From: Thermoflexus hugenholtzii
GTDB lineage: Bacteria; Chloroflexota; Anaerolineae; Thermoflexales; Thermoflexaceae
Assembly: GCF_018771565.1 (NCBI RefSeq)
Contig: NZ_CP076326.1
Location: 682,001 to 746,000 of the forward strand
DNA length: 64,000 nt
Reading direction: 5' to 3'
Below, one piece after another: positions 55,423-64,000 of the stretch. Position 1 is the first letter of the stretch, and every line of letters begins with the position of its first letter. The notes beneath the pieces are model-generated. The model had not been told where the DNA came from. It saw only the letters and a program-made list of their open reading frames with translations, and did not search any database. The position numbers and the translations under genes were made by a program.

Positions 55423-56829
55423 ATGTTCATCGTCCTGGCCGCGCCGCACTATCCTCCGCGCAACATCGGCGGGGTGGAGTTCTTCGTCCAGGCCCTCGCC
55501 CGCGGGCTCCACCGACAGGGGCACCGGGTGGAGGTGGTCAGCGTGGAGCGCATCGAGCACGGCCCTTTCCCCCGGGTCACCGCCCAGGTGGATCGGGAGG
55601 AGGGGTTCCCGGTGTATCGCCTGACGGTGCGCTGGCGGAGGGGCCCGGCGGGCCTGCGGGATCGTTACGACAACCCGGCGATGGAGCTGTGGTTCCGGGC
55701 GTATTTCCATAGCCGCAGCCCGGATCTCTTCCACCTGAACAGCGGCTATCTGCTGACGGTTGCGCCGTTGCGGGCGGCGGCCCAGGCAGGGATTCCCACC
55801 GTGGTCTCATTGCACGATTTCTGGTTCCTTTGCGCCCATCACACCCTGTTGCGGCCCAGCGGGCAGGTCTGCCCCGGGCCGGAGGACCCGGCCGGTTGCG
55901 CCTACTGCTGGCTCAGTCAGGGCCGGCGCTACCGGTGGATGGAAAAGGCCCTGGCCGCGCTGGGCGTGGAGCGCCCCCATCGGAAGGCCGGGCGCCTTCT
56001 GCGCCCCTGGCCGTTCTTCCGTCCATGGGCCCAGGAGATGGCGGCGCGCCTGCGCGCCACGATGTCTGCGCTGAATCAGGCGACCGCCATCCACAGCCCC
56101 TCCCGGTTTCTGGTTCAGACCTATCGGACCTTTGGGATGCGCGCGGAGAGGGTCTCCGTCCTCCCGAATTTCGTCCCCCCTGATCTGAGCTCGGATATCC
56201 CGCGCCGGGAGCGGGGAGGCCCGCGTGAAGTGCACGTGGTGTATATTGGTCAGATCGCCCCTCACAAGGGGATCCACGTTCTGATCGAAGGGTTTCGGCG
56301 GGCGAAAGCCCGGCTGAGCGCATCGGGCGCTCCCATGTTGCGGCTGACGATCTATGGGAACCCTCAGGCGTTCCCTGCGTATTCGAGGCTCCTGGAGCAG
56401 CGGATCGCCGGGGACCCGGCCATCCGGCTGGCAGGGGTCCTCCCTCGAGAGCGGCTCCGGGAGGCCCTTGCAGAGGCGGACTGGTTAACTCTTCCGTCCT
56501 GCTGGCTTGAGGTAGCGCCTTTTATCGTGATAGAGGCCCTGGCCGCTGGGGTCCCTGTGCTGGCCAGCGCGGTGGGGGGCATCCCCGAAGTGGTCCATCA
56601 CGGGGTCAACGGATGGCTGGTCCCTCCCGGCGATCCGGAGGCGATCGCGCAGGCGCTGATCCGATCCGTCCGGGAACCGGAGTGGCTGGCGCAGCTGCGC
56701 GCGCACGCAGGCCCGGTTTTCTCCTTCGAGCAAGCGATGTCCGCCTGGATCTCGCTGTATGCGGAGATCGCGGGGAGGGCCCGGACGCCTGAGACGCTCC
56801 AGGAAGCCGTCCTCCATGAATCCGCTTGA
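55423..56829 (+). CDS. GT4-type glycosyltransferase
   Basis: A 468-residue GT-B enzyme: PHYPPRNIGGVEFFVQALARGL at the N-terminus, HSPSRFLVQTY, then a C-terminal nucleotide-sugar domain with VVYIGQIAPHKGIHVLIEG and EVAPFIVIEALAAGVPVLASAVGGIPE (E-x7-E). It starts three bases after the flippase stop. It adds one sugar to the repeat unit; the donor cannot be read. Confidence 0.92.
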   Translation: MFIVLAAPHYPPRNIGGVEFFVQALARGLHRQGHRVEVVSVERIEHGPFPRVTAQVDREEGFPVYRLTVRWRRGPAGLRDRYDNPAMELWFRAYFHSRSPDLFHLNSGYLLTVAPLRAAAQAGIPTVVSLHDFWFLCAHHTLLRPSGQVCPGPEDPAGCAYCWLSQGRRYRWMEKALAALGVERPHRKAGRLLRPWPFFRPWAQEMAARLRATMSALNQATAIHSPSRFLVQTYRTFGMRAERVSVLPNFVPPDLSSDIPRRERGGPREVHVVYIGQIAPHKGIHVLIEGFRRAKARLSASGAPMLRLTIYGNPQAFPAYSRLLEQRIAGDPAIRLAGVLPRERLREALAEADWLTLPSCWLEVAPFIVIEALAAGVPVLASAVGGIPEVVHHGVNGWLVPPGDPEAIAQALIRSVREPEWLAQLRAHAGPVFSFEQAMSAWISLYAEIAGRARTPETLQEAVLHESA

Positions 56830-57787
56830 GGGGGAATCTGTGGGAGGCATCCTCGTTGCCGTCCTGACCTATAACCGCCTGCATGACACCCTGGCCTGTC
56901 TGGAATCCGTGCGGCGGCTGGAGGGCCCGGTGGAGGCCATCGTGGCCCTGGACAACGGCTCGACGGATGGGACGCCGGAGGCCATCCGCCGGGCGTTCCC
57001 TGAGGTCGAGGTATGGGAGCTGGGCGGCAACCTGGGCTATGCGGCCGGGAACAACCTGGCCCTCCGCGTTGCGCAACAGCAGGGGATGGAAGGCGTGTTC
57101 CTGCTGAACAACGACACGCTGGTGGACCCCATGTGCCTGGTGGCGATGCGAGAGACCGCGCGCGTGGCGCCCCGGGTGGGAGCGGTGGGACCTCTGGTGT
57201 GGGCGTGGCCGCCCTCTCAGGGGATCTGGGCCCTGGGTGGGGAGATCCACTGGCGGCGGGCTTACACCACGCACCGGGAGGCCAGGCGCGCGGAACCTTC
57301 GCGGTGGGAGCCCCATCCGGTCGATTTCGTCCCCGGATGTGGGATCCTGTTGCTCCGGGAGGCCCTGGAGGCGGTAGGTGGCTTCGACGAGCGCTACTTT
57401 ATGTATTGGGAGGAGACGGACTGGTGTCAACGGGCCCGGCGCGCAGGCTTCTCGATCTGGGTGGATCCCCGGGCGCAGATGTGGCACAAGGCCCCGATGG
57501 ACCCCGAGGACCTCTCCCCGGGCGCGCTCTATTACATGACCCGCAATCGCATGCTCTTCTTTCGGGAGCACACCCGGGGCGTGCGGCGCTGGCTGGCCCT
57601 CGCCCACGCCTTCCACGGTGCGATCCGGCTGGCGCGGCGCTACGAGCGAAGGGATCAACCGGAGCGGGCGCAGGCGATCTGGGAGGGGTTGCATGATTTC
57701 CTCCATGGGCGGTGGGGGCCCCGGGAGGTCGAGGCTCCGGTGGGGCGGATGGGAAAGGAGGTTGCATGGCCCGCATCCTCTGGGTGA
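56816..57787 (+). CDS. GT2-family glycosyltransferase
   Basis: A 323-residue GT-A enzyme similar to rhamnosyltransferases: VAVLTYNR, VALDNGSTDGTPE, GGNLGYAAGNN, the D-x-D-like NNDTL, and FMYWEETDWCQRARRAG. It overlaps the previous and next genes, fitting a single long transcript. No membrane helices. Confidence 0.92.
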   Translation: MNPLEGESVGGILVAVLTYNRLHDTLACLESVRRLEGPVEAIVALDNGSTDGTPEAIRRAFPEVEVWELGGNLGYAAGNNLALRVAQQQGMEGVFLLNNDTLVDPMCLVAMRETARVAPRVGAVGPLVWAWPPSQGIWALGGEIHWRRAYTTHREARRAEPSRWEPHPVDFVPGCGILLLREALEAVGGFDERYFMYWEETDWCQRARRAGFSIWVDPRAQMWHKAPMDPEDLSPGALYYMTRNRMLFFREHTRGVRRWLALAHAFHGAIRLARRYERRDQPERAQAIWEGLHDFLHGRWGPREVEAPVGRMGKEVAWPASSG

Positions 57788-58971
57788 TGGGCTGGTTCCC
57801 CCTGCCGCCGGATAAGGGGGTGCGGATCCGGCTGTCGCAGCTGCTCGACACGCTGGCGGCGCATCACCGATTGACCCTGGTGGTGCTGGCCGATCCCGAA
57901 GCGGAGGTGGAGCGCTATCGGGAGGATCTGGCGGCCCGCTGTGAGGCCCTCTTCGTCTTCCGCCGCCCCGAGTTCCGGCCGACCCGATGGCGGGCGATCC
58001 GCGGCTTCTTCTCTCCCACCCCCCGCTGGCTGGTGGATGTGGAGCAGCCCGAGGTCCACGCCCGGGTGCGCCAGCTCTGTCAGGAGCGGACCTTCGATCT
58101 GATCCTGGCCTCCCAGCTGCCTTCGGCCATGTATGTCCGCTCGCTGGAAGGCGTCCCCAAGATCCTCGATGAGGTGGAGAGCGGGCTCTTCCTGGATCAG
58201 GTGCGCATGGCCTCGGATCCGATTCGGCGGGCACGGCGGGCGATGATGTGGTGGAAGTATGCGCGCTTCATGCGAGGCCTGCTCGCCGCTTTCGATGCCT
58301 GCACCGTGGTTTCCGAGGAGGAGGCGCAGATCCTGCGGCGGATCGCCCCGGGGGCGCGGGTGGCCGTGATCCCCAACGGGATCGATCTGGGGCGCTACGC
58401 GGGGGTGAAGGAGACCCCGGAGCCGGATACGCTGATCTTCACCGGGGCGCCGACCTACTGGGCGAACCGGGATGCCCTGGAGTTCTTCGCGGAGGCGATA
58501 TGGCCGGAGATCCGCCGGCGACGCCCGGGCGCGCGTTTCTTCATCACCGGCCGGACCCCGGAGGGGGTGGCCCTTCCCCGACCGCCCGGATGGATCTACA
58601 CCGGCTACGTAGAGGACGTGCGGCCCTGGGTGGCGCGGGCCTGGGCGCTGGCCGTGCCGCTACGGTTCGGCGGGGGGACGCGCGTGAAGATCCTGGAGGC
58701 GATGGCCCTGGGGACGCCGGTGGTTTCCACCCGGAAAGGGGCCGAGGGCCTCGATCTCCCACATCCGGAAGCCCTCCTCGTCGCAGACACGCCGGACGGA
58801 TTCGTCCGGGAGGTCCTGGCCTTGCTGGAGGATCCGGAGCGGCGGGCCCGACAGAGCCGCCTGGTTCGGGAGGCTGTCCGCGCCTATGACTGGCGGTCCC
58901 TCGGGGATCGTTACCTGCAACTGGTGGAGGACGTGATCGGTGAGCGGGCTGGCCTTGTTGCGCGTCATTGA
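57766..58971 (+). CDS. GT4-type glycosyltransferase
   Basis: A 401-residue GT-B enzyme. The ATG at 57766 follows AAAGGAGGTTGC and overlaps the previous gene. Segments VIPNGIDLGRY, LIFTGAPTYWANRDALEFF and AVPLRFGGGTRVKILEAMALGTPVVSTRKGAEGL identify a C-terminal GT4 domain. Related proteins transfer mannose or glucose in exopolysaccharide synthesis. Confidence 0.92.
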   Translation: MARILWVMGWFPLPPDKGVRIRLSQLLDTLAAHHRLTLVVLADPEAEVERYREDLAARCEALFVFRRPEFRPTRWRAIRGFFSPTPRWLVDVEQPEVHARVRQLCQERTFDLILASQLPSAMYVRSLEGVPKILDEVESGLFLDQVRMASDPIRRARRAMMWWKYARFMRGLLAAFDACTVVSEEEAQILRRIAPGARVAVIPNGIDLGRYAGVKETPEPDTLIFTGAPTYWANRDALEFFAEAIWPEIRRRRPGARFFITGRTPEGVALPRPPGWIYTGYVEDVRPWVARAWALAVPLRFGGGTRVKILEAMALGTPVVSTRKGAEGLDLPHPEALLVADTPDGFVREVLALLEDPERRARQSRLVREAVRAYDWRSLGDRYLQLVEDVIGERAGLVARH

Positions 58972-60373
58972 GCATCCGTTGCGGCGTCTGCAGTCGATCC
59001 CCCCTGCTGGATGGGGGATGGGGCTGGGGCTATTGCTCGCCCCGCTGATGGGCGCTCTGGTCCTTACCGCGCGGGGCCGGTGGCTGGCCCTGGGGGGGCT
59101 GAGCCTTCTGGCCTTCCCCGCCTTGCTCTTCCTCAGCCGTTATTCGGTGGAGTTGATCGTTTTCGCCTCGCTGTTCATCCCCTTCACCCTCTCCACCGGA
59201 TCCCAGAGCCCGCTGGTGGCCAGCCTGCTTCTCACGGGCCTGTTCGGGGGGATCTGGCTGCTCCGCCTGGCCTTCGAACGGGAGCGGGAGCGCTGGCCGA
59301 AGACCGCCGCCACCGCGCCGGTCCTTGGGTTCATGATCGTCTCGCTGATCTCGTTTTTCTGGGGCGAGATCTGGCGGGATCCCATGATCCCCTCGTGGTT
59401 TCTGTTCCGGGCCCGCCTGGGCGGGTTGGGGGTGATGTGGCTCTCCCCTCTGGCGTTCTGGCTGGCCGCCGCTCATCTGCGCCATCCCCGGCAGGTGGAC
59501 CGGCTGGTCGGGATGTTCCTGATCGCCGGCGTCCTGGGGGCGATTCAGATCGTGGCCGGGCGGCCGCTTTTCCCGTTTCTCAACACCGGTGGCCTCTTCC
59601 CGCTCTGGCTGTTCAGTTTCGGGGCCGCTCTCCTTTTGTTCCGCCCGATGCCGTGGGGGCTCCGCATCGGCCTGGGCCTTCTCCTGGGGATCTGGGGATG
59701 GTATGTCCTGGTCCCGGGGATCTCCTGGATCAGCGGATGGCTCCCGCCCATCGCCGCCCTCCTGGTCGTGGCCTGGTTGCGCTCCCGCAAGCTCTTCGCG
59801 CTCCTTGTGGCGCTTCTGCTGATCCTGGGGTTGCTTTACTGGGAACCCCTCCGCTTCTGGGTGTTCGATTACAACTACGAGACCAGCGGGAGCACCCGGC
59901 TCCAGGCATGGGCGCGCAACTGGCAGGTCACCCGGGAGCACTTGCTGTTCGGGACGGGGCCAGCCGGCTATGCGGCGTATTACATGACCTACTTTCCGGA
60001 TCAAGCGATGGCTACCCATAACAACTATCTCGATGTGCTCTCCCAGACCGGCCTGGTCGGCATGGCCTTCTTCCTGTGGTTCCTCATCGCCCTGGGTCGG
60101 GAGATCTATCGCATCTGGCGCTGGGCCGGTGTCTCCGACGCGCAGGCCCGGGCCCTGGCGGCGGGGCTGATCGGCGGGTTCACCGGCCTGCTGCTGGCCA
60201 TGGGTTTGGGGGACTGGTTCCTTCCCTTCCCCTACACCCAGACGATCGCCGGGTATCGCTACACCGTGTGGGGCTGGATCTTCGCCGGGGCGGCCGTGGC
60301 CATGGGCCACTACTACCGGAGCCTCCGGCTGCAACGGTTGCACGCCACCCGCATGCGGAGCCTTCGATCATGA
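58940..60373 (+). CDS. O-antigen ligase/Wzy-like polymerase
   Basis: A 477-residue membrane protein with about 12 helices and the Wzy_C/WaaL signature in the large loop: GSTRLQAWARNWQVTREHLLFGTG...HNNYLDVLSQTGLVG. The GTG at 58940 follows GGAGGACGTGATCG and overlaps the previous gene by 32 bp. It is the candidate polymerase of the Wzx/Wzy pathway encoded here. Confidence 0.9.
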   Translation: MSGLALLRVIEHPLRRLQSIPPAGWGMGLGLLLAPLMGALVLTARGRWLALGGLSLLAFPALLFLSRYSVELIVFASLFIPFTLSTGSQSPLVASLLLTGLFGGIWLLRLAFERERERWPKTAATAPVLGFMIVSLISFFWGEIWRDPMIPSWFLFRARLGGLGVMWLSPLAFWLAAAHLRHPRQVDRLVGMFLIAGVLGAIQIVAGRPLFPFLNTGGLFPLWLFSFGAALLLFRPMPWGLRIGLGLLLGIWGWYVLVPGISWISGWLPPIAALLVVAWLRSRKLFALLVALLLILGLLYWEPLRFWVFDYNYETSGSTRLQAWARNWQVTREHLLFGTGPAGYAAYYMTYFPDQAMATHNNYLDVLSQTGLVGMAFFLWFLIALGREIYRIWRWAGVSDAQARALAAGLIGGFTGLLLAMGLGDWFLPFPYTQTIAGYRYTVWGWIFAGAAVAMGHYYRSLRLQRLHATRMRSLRS

Positions 60374-62769
60374 GGCCGACGGTCTCCGTGATCCTGGCCA
60401 CCTATAACACGCGGGATCTCCTGGCCCGTTGCCTGGAGGCCCTCCCGGCGGCGCTGGAGGGGGTGGACTACGAGGTATGGGTGGTGGACAACGGCTCCCA
60501 GGATGGCACGGCGGAGTGGCTGCGGGCCGCGCACCCGGAGGTCCGGCTGATCCGCAACCCGGACAACCGGGGGTTCGCGGCCGCGAACAACCAGGCCATG
60601 GCGCAGGCCCGGGGACGTTATTTCCTGCTGCTGAACACGGACACCATCCCCCTCCCGGGTTCCCTCACGGCCCTGGTGGATTACCTGGAAAGGCATCCCG
60701 AGGTCGGAATGGCGGGGGGGAGCCTCCTGAACCCGGACGGCAGCCCTCAGGGGTGCGCCGCGGATTTCCCCACCCTGTGGACCGAGCTGCTCCTGCTGAC
60801 GGGCCCTCTGGGGCGCCGGCTCCTCGGTCCTTCGTTCCCCTTCCATCCTCCGGTGGAATCCCCGATGCCGGTGGATTGGGTTTCCGGGGCGTGTCTCCTG
60901 GTCCGCCGGGAGGTCGTGGAGGCCATCGGGGGTCTCGATGAGGGCTATTTCATGTATTCCGAGGAGGTGGACTGGTGCTGGCGGGCCCGACGGGCGGGAT
61001 GGGCGGTCGTGGTCATCCCTCAGGCCCGGGTGATCCATCTGGGGAGCGCCACGGCGCGGCGGATGGACGGCTGGCGTCGGCGCTGGCTGTATGCCAGCAA
61101 GGCCCGCTTCCTCCGCCGGGCATATGGGCCGATCCCGGCGGCCTGCTATGAGACCGCAGTGTGGCTCACCACGCTCCTCAAATGGCTGGGGATGAAGTTG
61201 ATGGGGCGTCCGGGGCCGGCCGAGGCCTATGGAGCGGTGATCTTCCCCGAAGGAGGGCTACGCTGGGCCCGGGCCTTCCTCACCCCCACCGGCGGGTTTC
61301 TCGCCCTCCTCCTCTTCCTCAGCGCGATCTACACGTTCCCCCGGTGGGCGGACTGGAACCAGAACTCCCGTCTGGATCTGGTGCTGGCCCTGGTGGAGCA
61401 GGGGACGTTCCGCATCGATGCGTTCGTGGAGAACACCGGGGATTACGCCCTCGTGGACGGGCACTATTACAGCGACAAGGCGCCGGGCCTGGCCTTCGCG
61501 GCCGTCCCGCTTTACGCGCTCCTGCACCGCGCGCTGGTCCACCCCCTGGCCGAACCCCTCGCCCGGTATCTGGAGGGATCCCCGGCTTTCCGGGCCACGC
61601 TGAACCCGGCCGGCACCGGGGTTTCCCCCTGGAAGGTCCGGTTCGCCATCGCCCTGGTGATCCTGAGCGCGCTGGTGGTGGCGCTGCCCTCGGCGACGAT
61701 CGCCCTCTGGCTTCATGGGCTGCTGCGCCAGCGATGGGGGACGCATCCGGCCACATGGATCGTCCCCCTGGCTTACGGTCTGGGCACGCCGGCCTTCGCA
61801 TACGCCAACCTCTTCGTGGCCCACCAGTTCGTGGCCGCGCTGCTGATGGCCGCCTTCGCCATGGCCTGGGGAATCCGGAGGGGCTTGCTCGGGGATGGCG
61901 GGCGGATCCTCCTGGGCTTCCTGCTGGCCTACGCCGGGATCTCGGAGTATCCGGTCATCCTCATCGCCGCAGGGATCGCAGCGTATAGCATCGGGGAATG
62001 GGGAGGGTCACCTCGCTGTCTTGCACGTCAGGTGCTGATGCTGGCTTTAGGGGGGCTCCCGCCGGCCCTCCTCGCCGCCTGGCATAACGCCGTGGTGTTC
62101 GGATCCCCCTTCCAGCTCGGCTACGCTTACTCTGCTCTCTGGCAGGATGTCCACCGACAGGGGTTTTTCAGCCTGCGCGGGCCTTCCCTGGAGGCGCTGT
62201 GGGGGATTACCTTCAGCCCGTATCGGGGGCTGTTCTTCCGCTCCCCCTTTCTGCTCCTGGGCCTCCCCGGGATATGGCGGATGATCCGGGATCCGGGATG
62301 GCGGGCGGAGGGATGGCTGGCGGCGTGGGCGGTCCTCAGTTTCATCGCCTTTAACGCTTCCTCGGTGATGTGGGACGGAGGCTATGCGGTGGGGCCTCGG
62401 TATCTGCTCCCGATGGTGCCGTTCCTGGCCCTGGGGGTGGGCTGGATCGCGCCGTCCTGGATGCGGAGCCGCGTCGGTGGCGGGCTGTTCCTGCTCTCCG
62501 TGCTCTGGAGCATTGGGATGGTGATGCTGGAGAGCCTGGCCGGCCAGCAGTTCCCCCAGTATCAGCGGTTCCCGCTGGTGGACTACGTCTGGCCCCGCTG
62601 GCGGGAGGGGGACCTGGCGCGGAACTGGGGGGTGTTGCTCGGCCTGCGGGGCCTCTCCAGCCTGATCCCGCTGGTTCTCGTCTGGGGGTTCGGCCTCTGG
62701 CGGCTGATCCGCCCCGCCGGGCCCGCGCTTCAGACGATGGCGCCAGGGATCCCGGGAGGCTCCCAATGA
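60370..62769 (+). CDS. GT2 glycosyltransferase fused to a GT-C-like membrane domain
   Basis: A 799-residue protein from the ATG at 60370 that overlaps the previous stop (ATGA). Residues 1 to about 285 are a cytoplasmic GT2 domain (VSVILATYNTRDLL, VVDNGSQDGT, LLLNTDTIPLPGS, FMYSEEVDWCWRARRAG). From about residue 295 a polytopic module with about ten helices follows, with an acidic-rich first loop (WNQNSRLDLVLALVEQGTF...DYALVDGHYYSDKAPGLAF) and a VGPRYLLPMVPFLALG segment, like GT-C membrane transferases. One protein could thus act on both membrane faces. Confidence 0.9.
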   Translation: MRPTVSVILATYNTRDLLARCLEALPAALEGVDYEVWVVDNGSQDGTAEWLRAAHPEVRLIRNPDNRGFAAANNQAMAQARGRYFLLLNTDTIPLPGSLTALVDYLERHPEVGMAGGSLLNPDGSPQGCAADFPTLWTELLLLTGPLGRRLLGPSFPFHPPVESPMPVDWVSGACLLVRREVVEAIGGLDEGYFMYSEEVDWCWRARRAGWAVVVIPQARVIHLGSATARRMDGWRRRWLYASKARFLRRAYGPIPAACYETAVWLTTLLKWLGMKLMGRPGPAEAYGAVIFPEGGLRWARAFLTPTGGFLALLLFLSAIYTFPRWADWNQNSRLDLVLALVEQGTFRIDAFVENTGDYALVDGHYYSDKAPGLAFAAVPLYALLHRALVHPLAEPLARYLEGSPAFRATLNPAGTGVSPWKVRFAIALVILSALVVALPSATIALWLHGLLRQRWGTHPATWIVPLAYGLGTPAFAYANLFVAHQFVAALLMAAFAMAWGIRRGLLGDGGRILLGFLLAYAGISEYPVILIAAGIAAYSIGEWGGSPRCLARQVLMLALGGLPPALLAAWHNAVVFGSPFQLGYAYSALWQDVHRQGFFSLRGPSLEALWGITFSPYRGLFFRSPFLLLGLPGIWRMIRDPGWRAEGWLAAWAVLSFIAFNASSVMWDGGYAVGPRYLLPMVPFLALGVGWIAPSWMRSRVGGGLFLLSVLWSIGMVMLESLAGQQFPQYQRFPLVDYVWPRWREGDLARNWGVLLGLRGLSSLIPLVLVWGFGLWRLIRPAGPALQTMAPGIPGGSQ

Positions 62770-64000
62770 GCTCCACGGCGACCGCGGTGGGGAGAGCGCT
62801 TCAGCGGTGGGGGGCGGCAGCCCTCCGGGGAATCGGACGGCCGGAGGGATGGCTGATCCTCCTGGCTGTGGCCAGCCGGTGGCCGCTGCGGGGCCGCTGG
62901 CTGTATCACTGGGATTCGGTCAACTTCGCCCTCGCTCTGGACCGCTTCGACGTGGCCCGGGGACAACCGCATGTCCCCGGCTATCCCCTGTATGTGGGCT
63001 TGGGGTGGATCAGCCGCCGGATCTTCGGAGATCCCCAGACGGCTCTGGTCGCCCTCAGCGTCGCGGGCACCGCCATGGCCGCGGTCCTGCTCTATCGGCT
63101 GGGGGAGGAGTGGATCGGGCGTGGGGCCGGGAAATGGGCCGCCCTCTTCTGGCTGAGCAGCCCGCTGGTCTGGTTCTATGGGGAGATCGCGCTCCCCCAC
63201 GCCCTGGACGCCGGATTCGTGCTGCTGGTGGTGTGGCTGGCGGGGCGGTGCGCCCGAGGGGAGCGGTGGCATCTCCCCCTCGCCGTGGCCCTGGCTGCCT
63301 CCTCGGGGCTTCGACCGCAGAACCTGCTTTTCCTCGGCCCGATCTTCCTCTGGGGGCTCCAGAGCCAGCGATGGCGGGCGCGGGCGGAGGCGCTGATCAG
63401 CCTGGGCGGGTTGACCTTGCTGTGGCTGATCCCTCTGCTGGCGCTCAGCGGAGGGCCCGGGCGTTACCTGGAGATCTCGCGGGCATACAATGCCCACTTC
63501 TGGTCCTCCACGCTGGTCTTCGGGCCCGCAGGCCTTTCCGCGCTCCAGCGGAACCTGGGCAAGCTGGCCGCTTACACCGCCTATGGGGTTGCCGGAGCCG
63601 GTTTGCCCCTGATCGGGGGGCTTCCTGCCCTTCTCACACTGTTCCGGCGGCTCCCCCAACGATGGCTGGCTGCAGTGGGATGGGGGCTCTGGGTGGCGCC
63701 TGCCCTGATGTTCTACACGTTCATCCACATGGGGCAACAGGGATTGGTGCTGGTGTTCCTCCCCGCATTGCTTCTCCTGGCCGCGGCCCTCGCTGCGCGG
63801 GACGGGCGGAGGGGGTGGAGGCTCGGCCTCGCCGGCCTGGCCCTCAATGTCGTCCTGTTCCTGGCCGCCCCCGAGCGCCCCCTGGGCCCGGAGGGGATCC
63901 GATTGCTCAATTTCTCGACGCTGCGCCGCCATGATGCGACCATGGCGGGCCGGTTCGCCCTCCTGCGCGCGGAGTTCCCACCGGACCGAACCCTGATCGT
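62766..64000 (+). CDS. GT-C-type membrane glycosyltransferase (3' truncated)
   Basis: Open from the ATG at 62766 (ATGA overlap with the previous stop) to the window edge, about 411 residues so far. It begins with a short cytoplasmic stretch, then YHWDSVNFALALDRFDVARG and HVPGYPLYVGLGW, an acidic loop and HPPGYP-like motif typical of GT39/DUF2723-type enzymes, with about nine further hydrophobic helices. It continues the exopolysaccharide cluster. Confidence 0.88.
   Translation, partial: MSSTATAVGRALQRWGAAALRGIGRPEGWLILLAVASRWPLRGRWLYHWDSVNFALALDRFDVARGQPHVPGYPLYVGLGWISRRIFGDPQTALVALSVAGTAMAAVLLYRLGEEWIGRGAGKWAALFWLSSPLVWFYGEIALPHALDAGFVLLVVWLAGRCARGERWHLPLAVALAASSGLRPQNLLFLGPIFLWGLQSQRWRARAEALISLGGLTLLWLIPLLALSGGPGRYLEISRAYNAHFWSSTLVFGPAGLSALQRNLGKLAAYTAYGVAGAGLPLIGGLPALLTLFRRLPQRWLAAVGWGLWVAPALMFYTFIHMGQQGLVLVFLPALLLLAAALAARDGRRGWRLGLAGLALNVVLFLAAPERPLGPEGIRLLNFSTLRRHDATMAGRFALLRAEFPPDRTLI

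Overview
The window is a contiguous, densely coded, strongly GC-rich piece of bacterial chromosome. Gene content suggests a thermophilic member of the Chloroflexota (Thermoflexus/Anaerolineae-like): tandem ArsA/GET3-type ATPases, DUF763 and DUF72 proteins, a fused 2-oxoacid:ferredoxin oxidoreductase subunit, many OmpR-type regulators and very large GT-C membrane glycosyltransferases. This placement is inferred from gene content; no rRNA or tRNA gene was seen. Almost every coding start has a GGAGG-like ribosome-binding site, and ATGA overlaps are common.

Layout. 1-1.9 kb: two ArsA-type ATPases, closed by a good terminator. 2-6.5 kb (minus): a lone glutamate synthase large subunit, divergent from a response regulator/histidine kinase pair (6.7-8.8 kb). 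8.9-9.4 kb: an AT-rich orphan gene with the BglII active-site signature. 9.6-12.7 kb: small envelope and redox genes (lipoprotein, DUF5666, TatA, small membrane protein, HEAT repeats, CDGSH, thioredoxin). 12.8-17.4 kb (minus): a TetR-controlled efflux operon with an HlyD adaptor and two MacB/FtsX-like permeases but no ATPase. 17.5-24.2 kb: a giant YfhO-Wzx fusion, a small Cys protein and a second YfhO protein. 24.3-25.8 kb: a Cys/Met PLP enzyme behind a SAM-I riboswitch and terminator. 26.0-29.6 kb: five packed genes (two unknowns, a MoaD/ThiS-like protein, DUF4062, DUF72). 29.6-33.6 kb: radA and a 2-oxoacid oxidoreductase. 33.6-39.0 kb: a chaperone island (zinc-ribbon protein, dnaK, BON protein, hsp20, groES, groEL). 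39.1-46.1 kb: housekeeping genes (nadE, rsmD, YjbQ, FmdB, DUF3048) with an AT-richer DUF6883/DUF4926 pair inserted. 46.2-64 kb: a GT-C glycosyltransferase, two response regulators and a Wzx/Wzy-type exopolysaccharide cluster (epimerase, tyrosine-kinase co-polymerase, flippase, five glycosyltransferases, O-antigen ligase) that runs off the right edge.

Most notable signals: (i) direct repeats spaced exactly 11 bp, of OmpR/PhoB-box type, in front of the dnaK unit and hsp20 with the same distance to the -10 box, and a related four-copy array before a lipoprotein gene; (ii) an orphan nuclease with the BglII D-x8-E-x-Q spacing in an AT-rich island; (iii) a response regulator whose phospho-acceptor Asp is Glu, translationally coupled to the exopolysaccharide cluster; (iv) the YfhO-Wzx fusion; (v) a MoaD/ThiS-like protein whose Gly-Gly is followed by two extra residues, inside an uncharacterised five-gene cluster; (vi) two divergent promoters whose -10 boxes lie in a perfect 13-bp inverted repeat.
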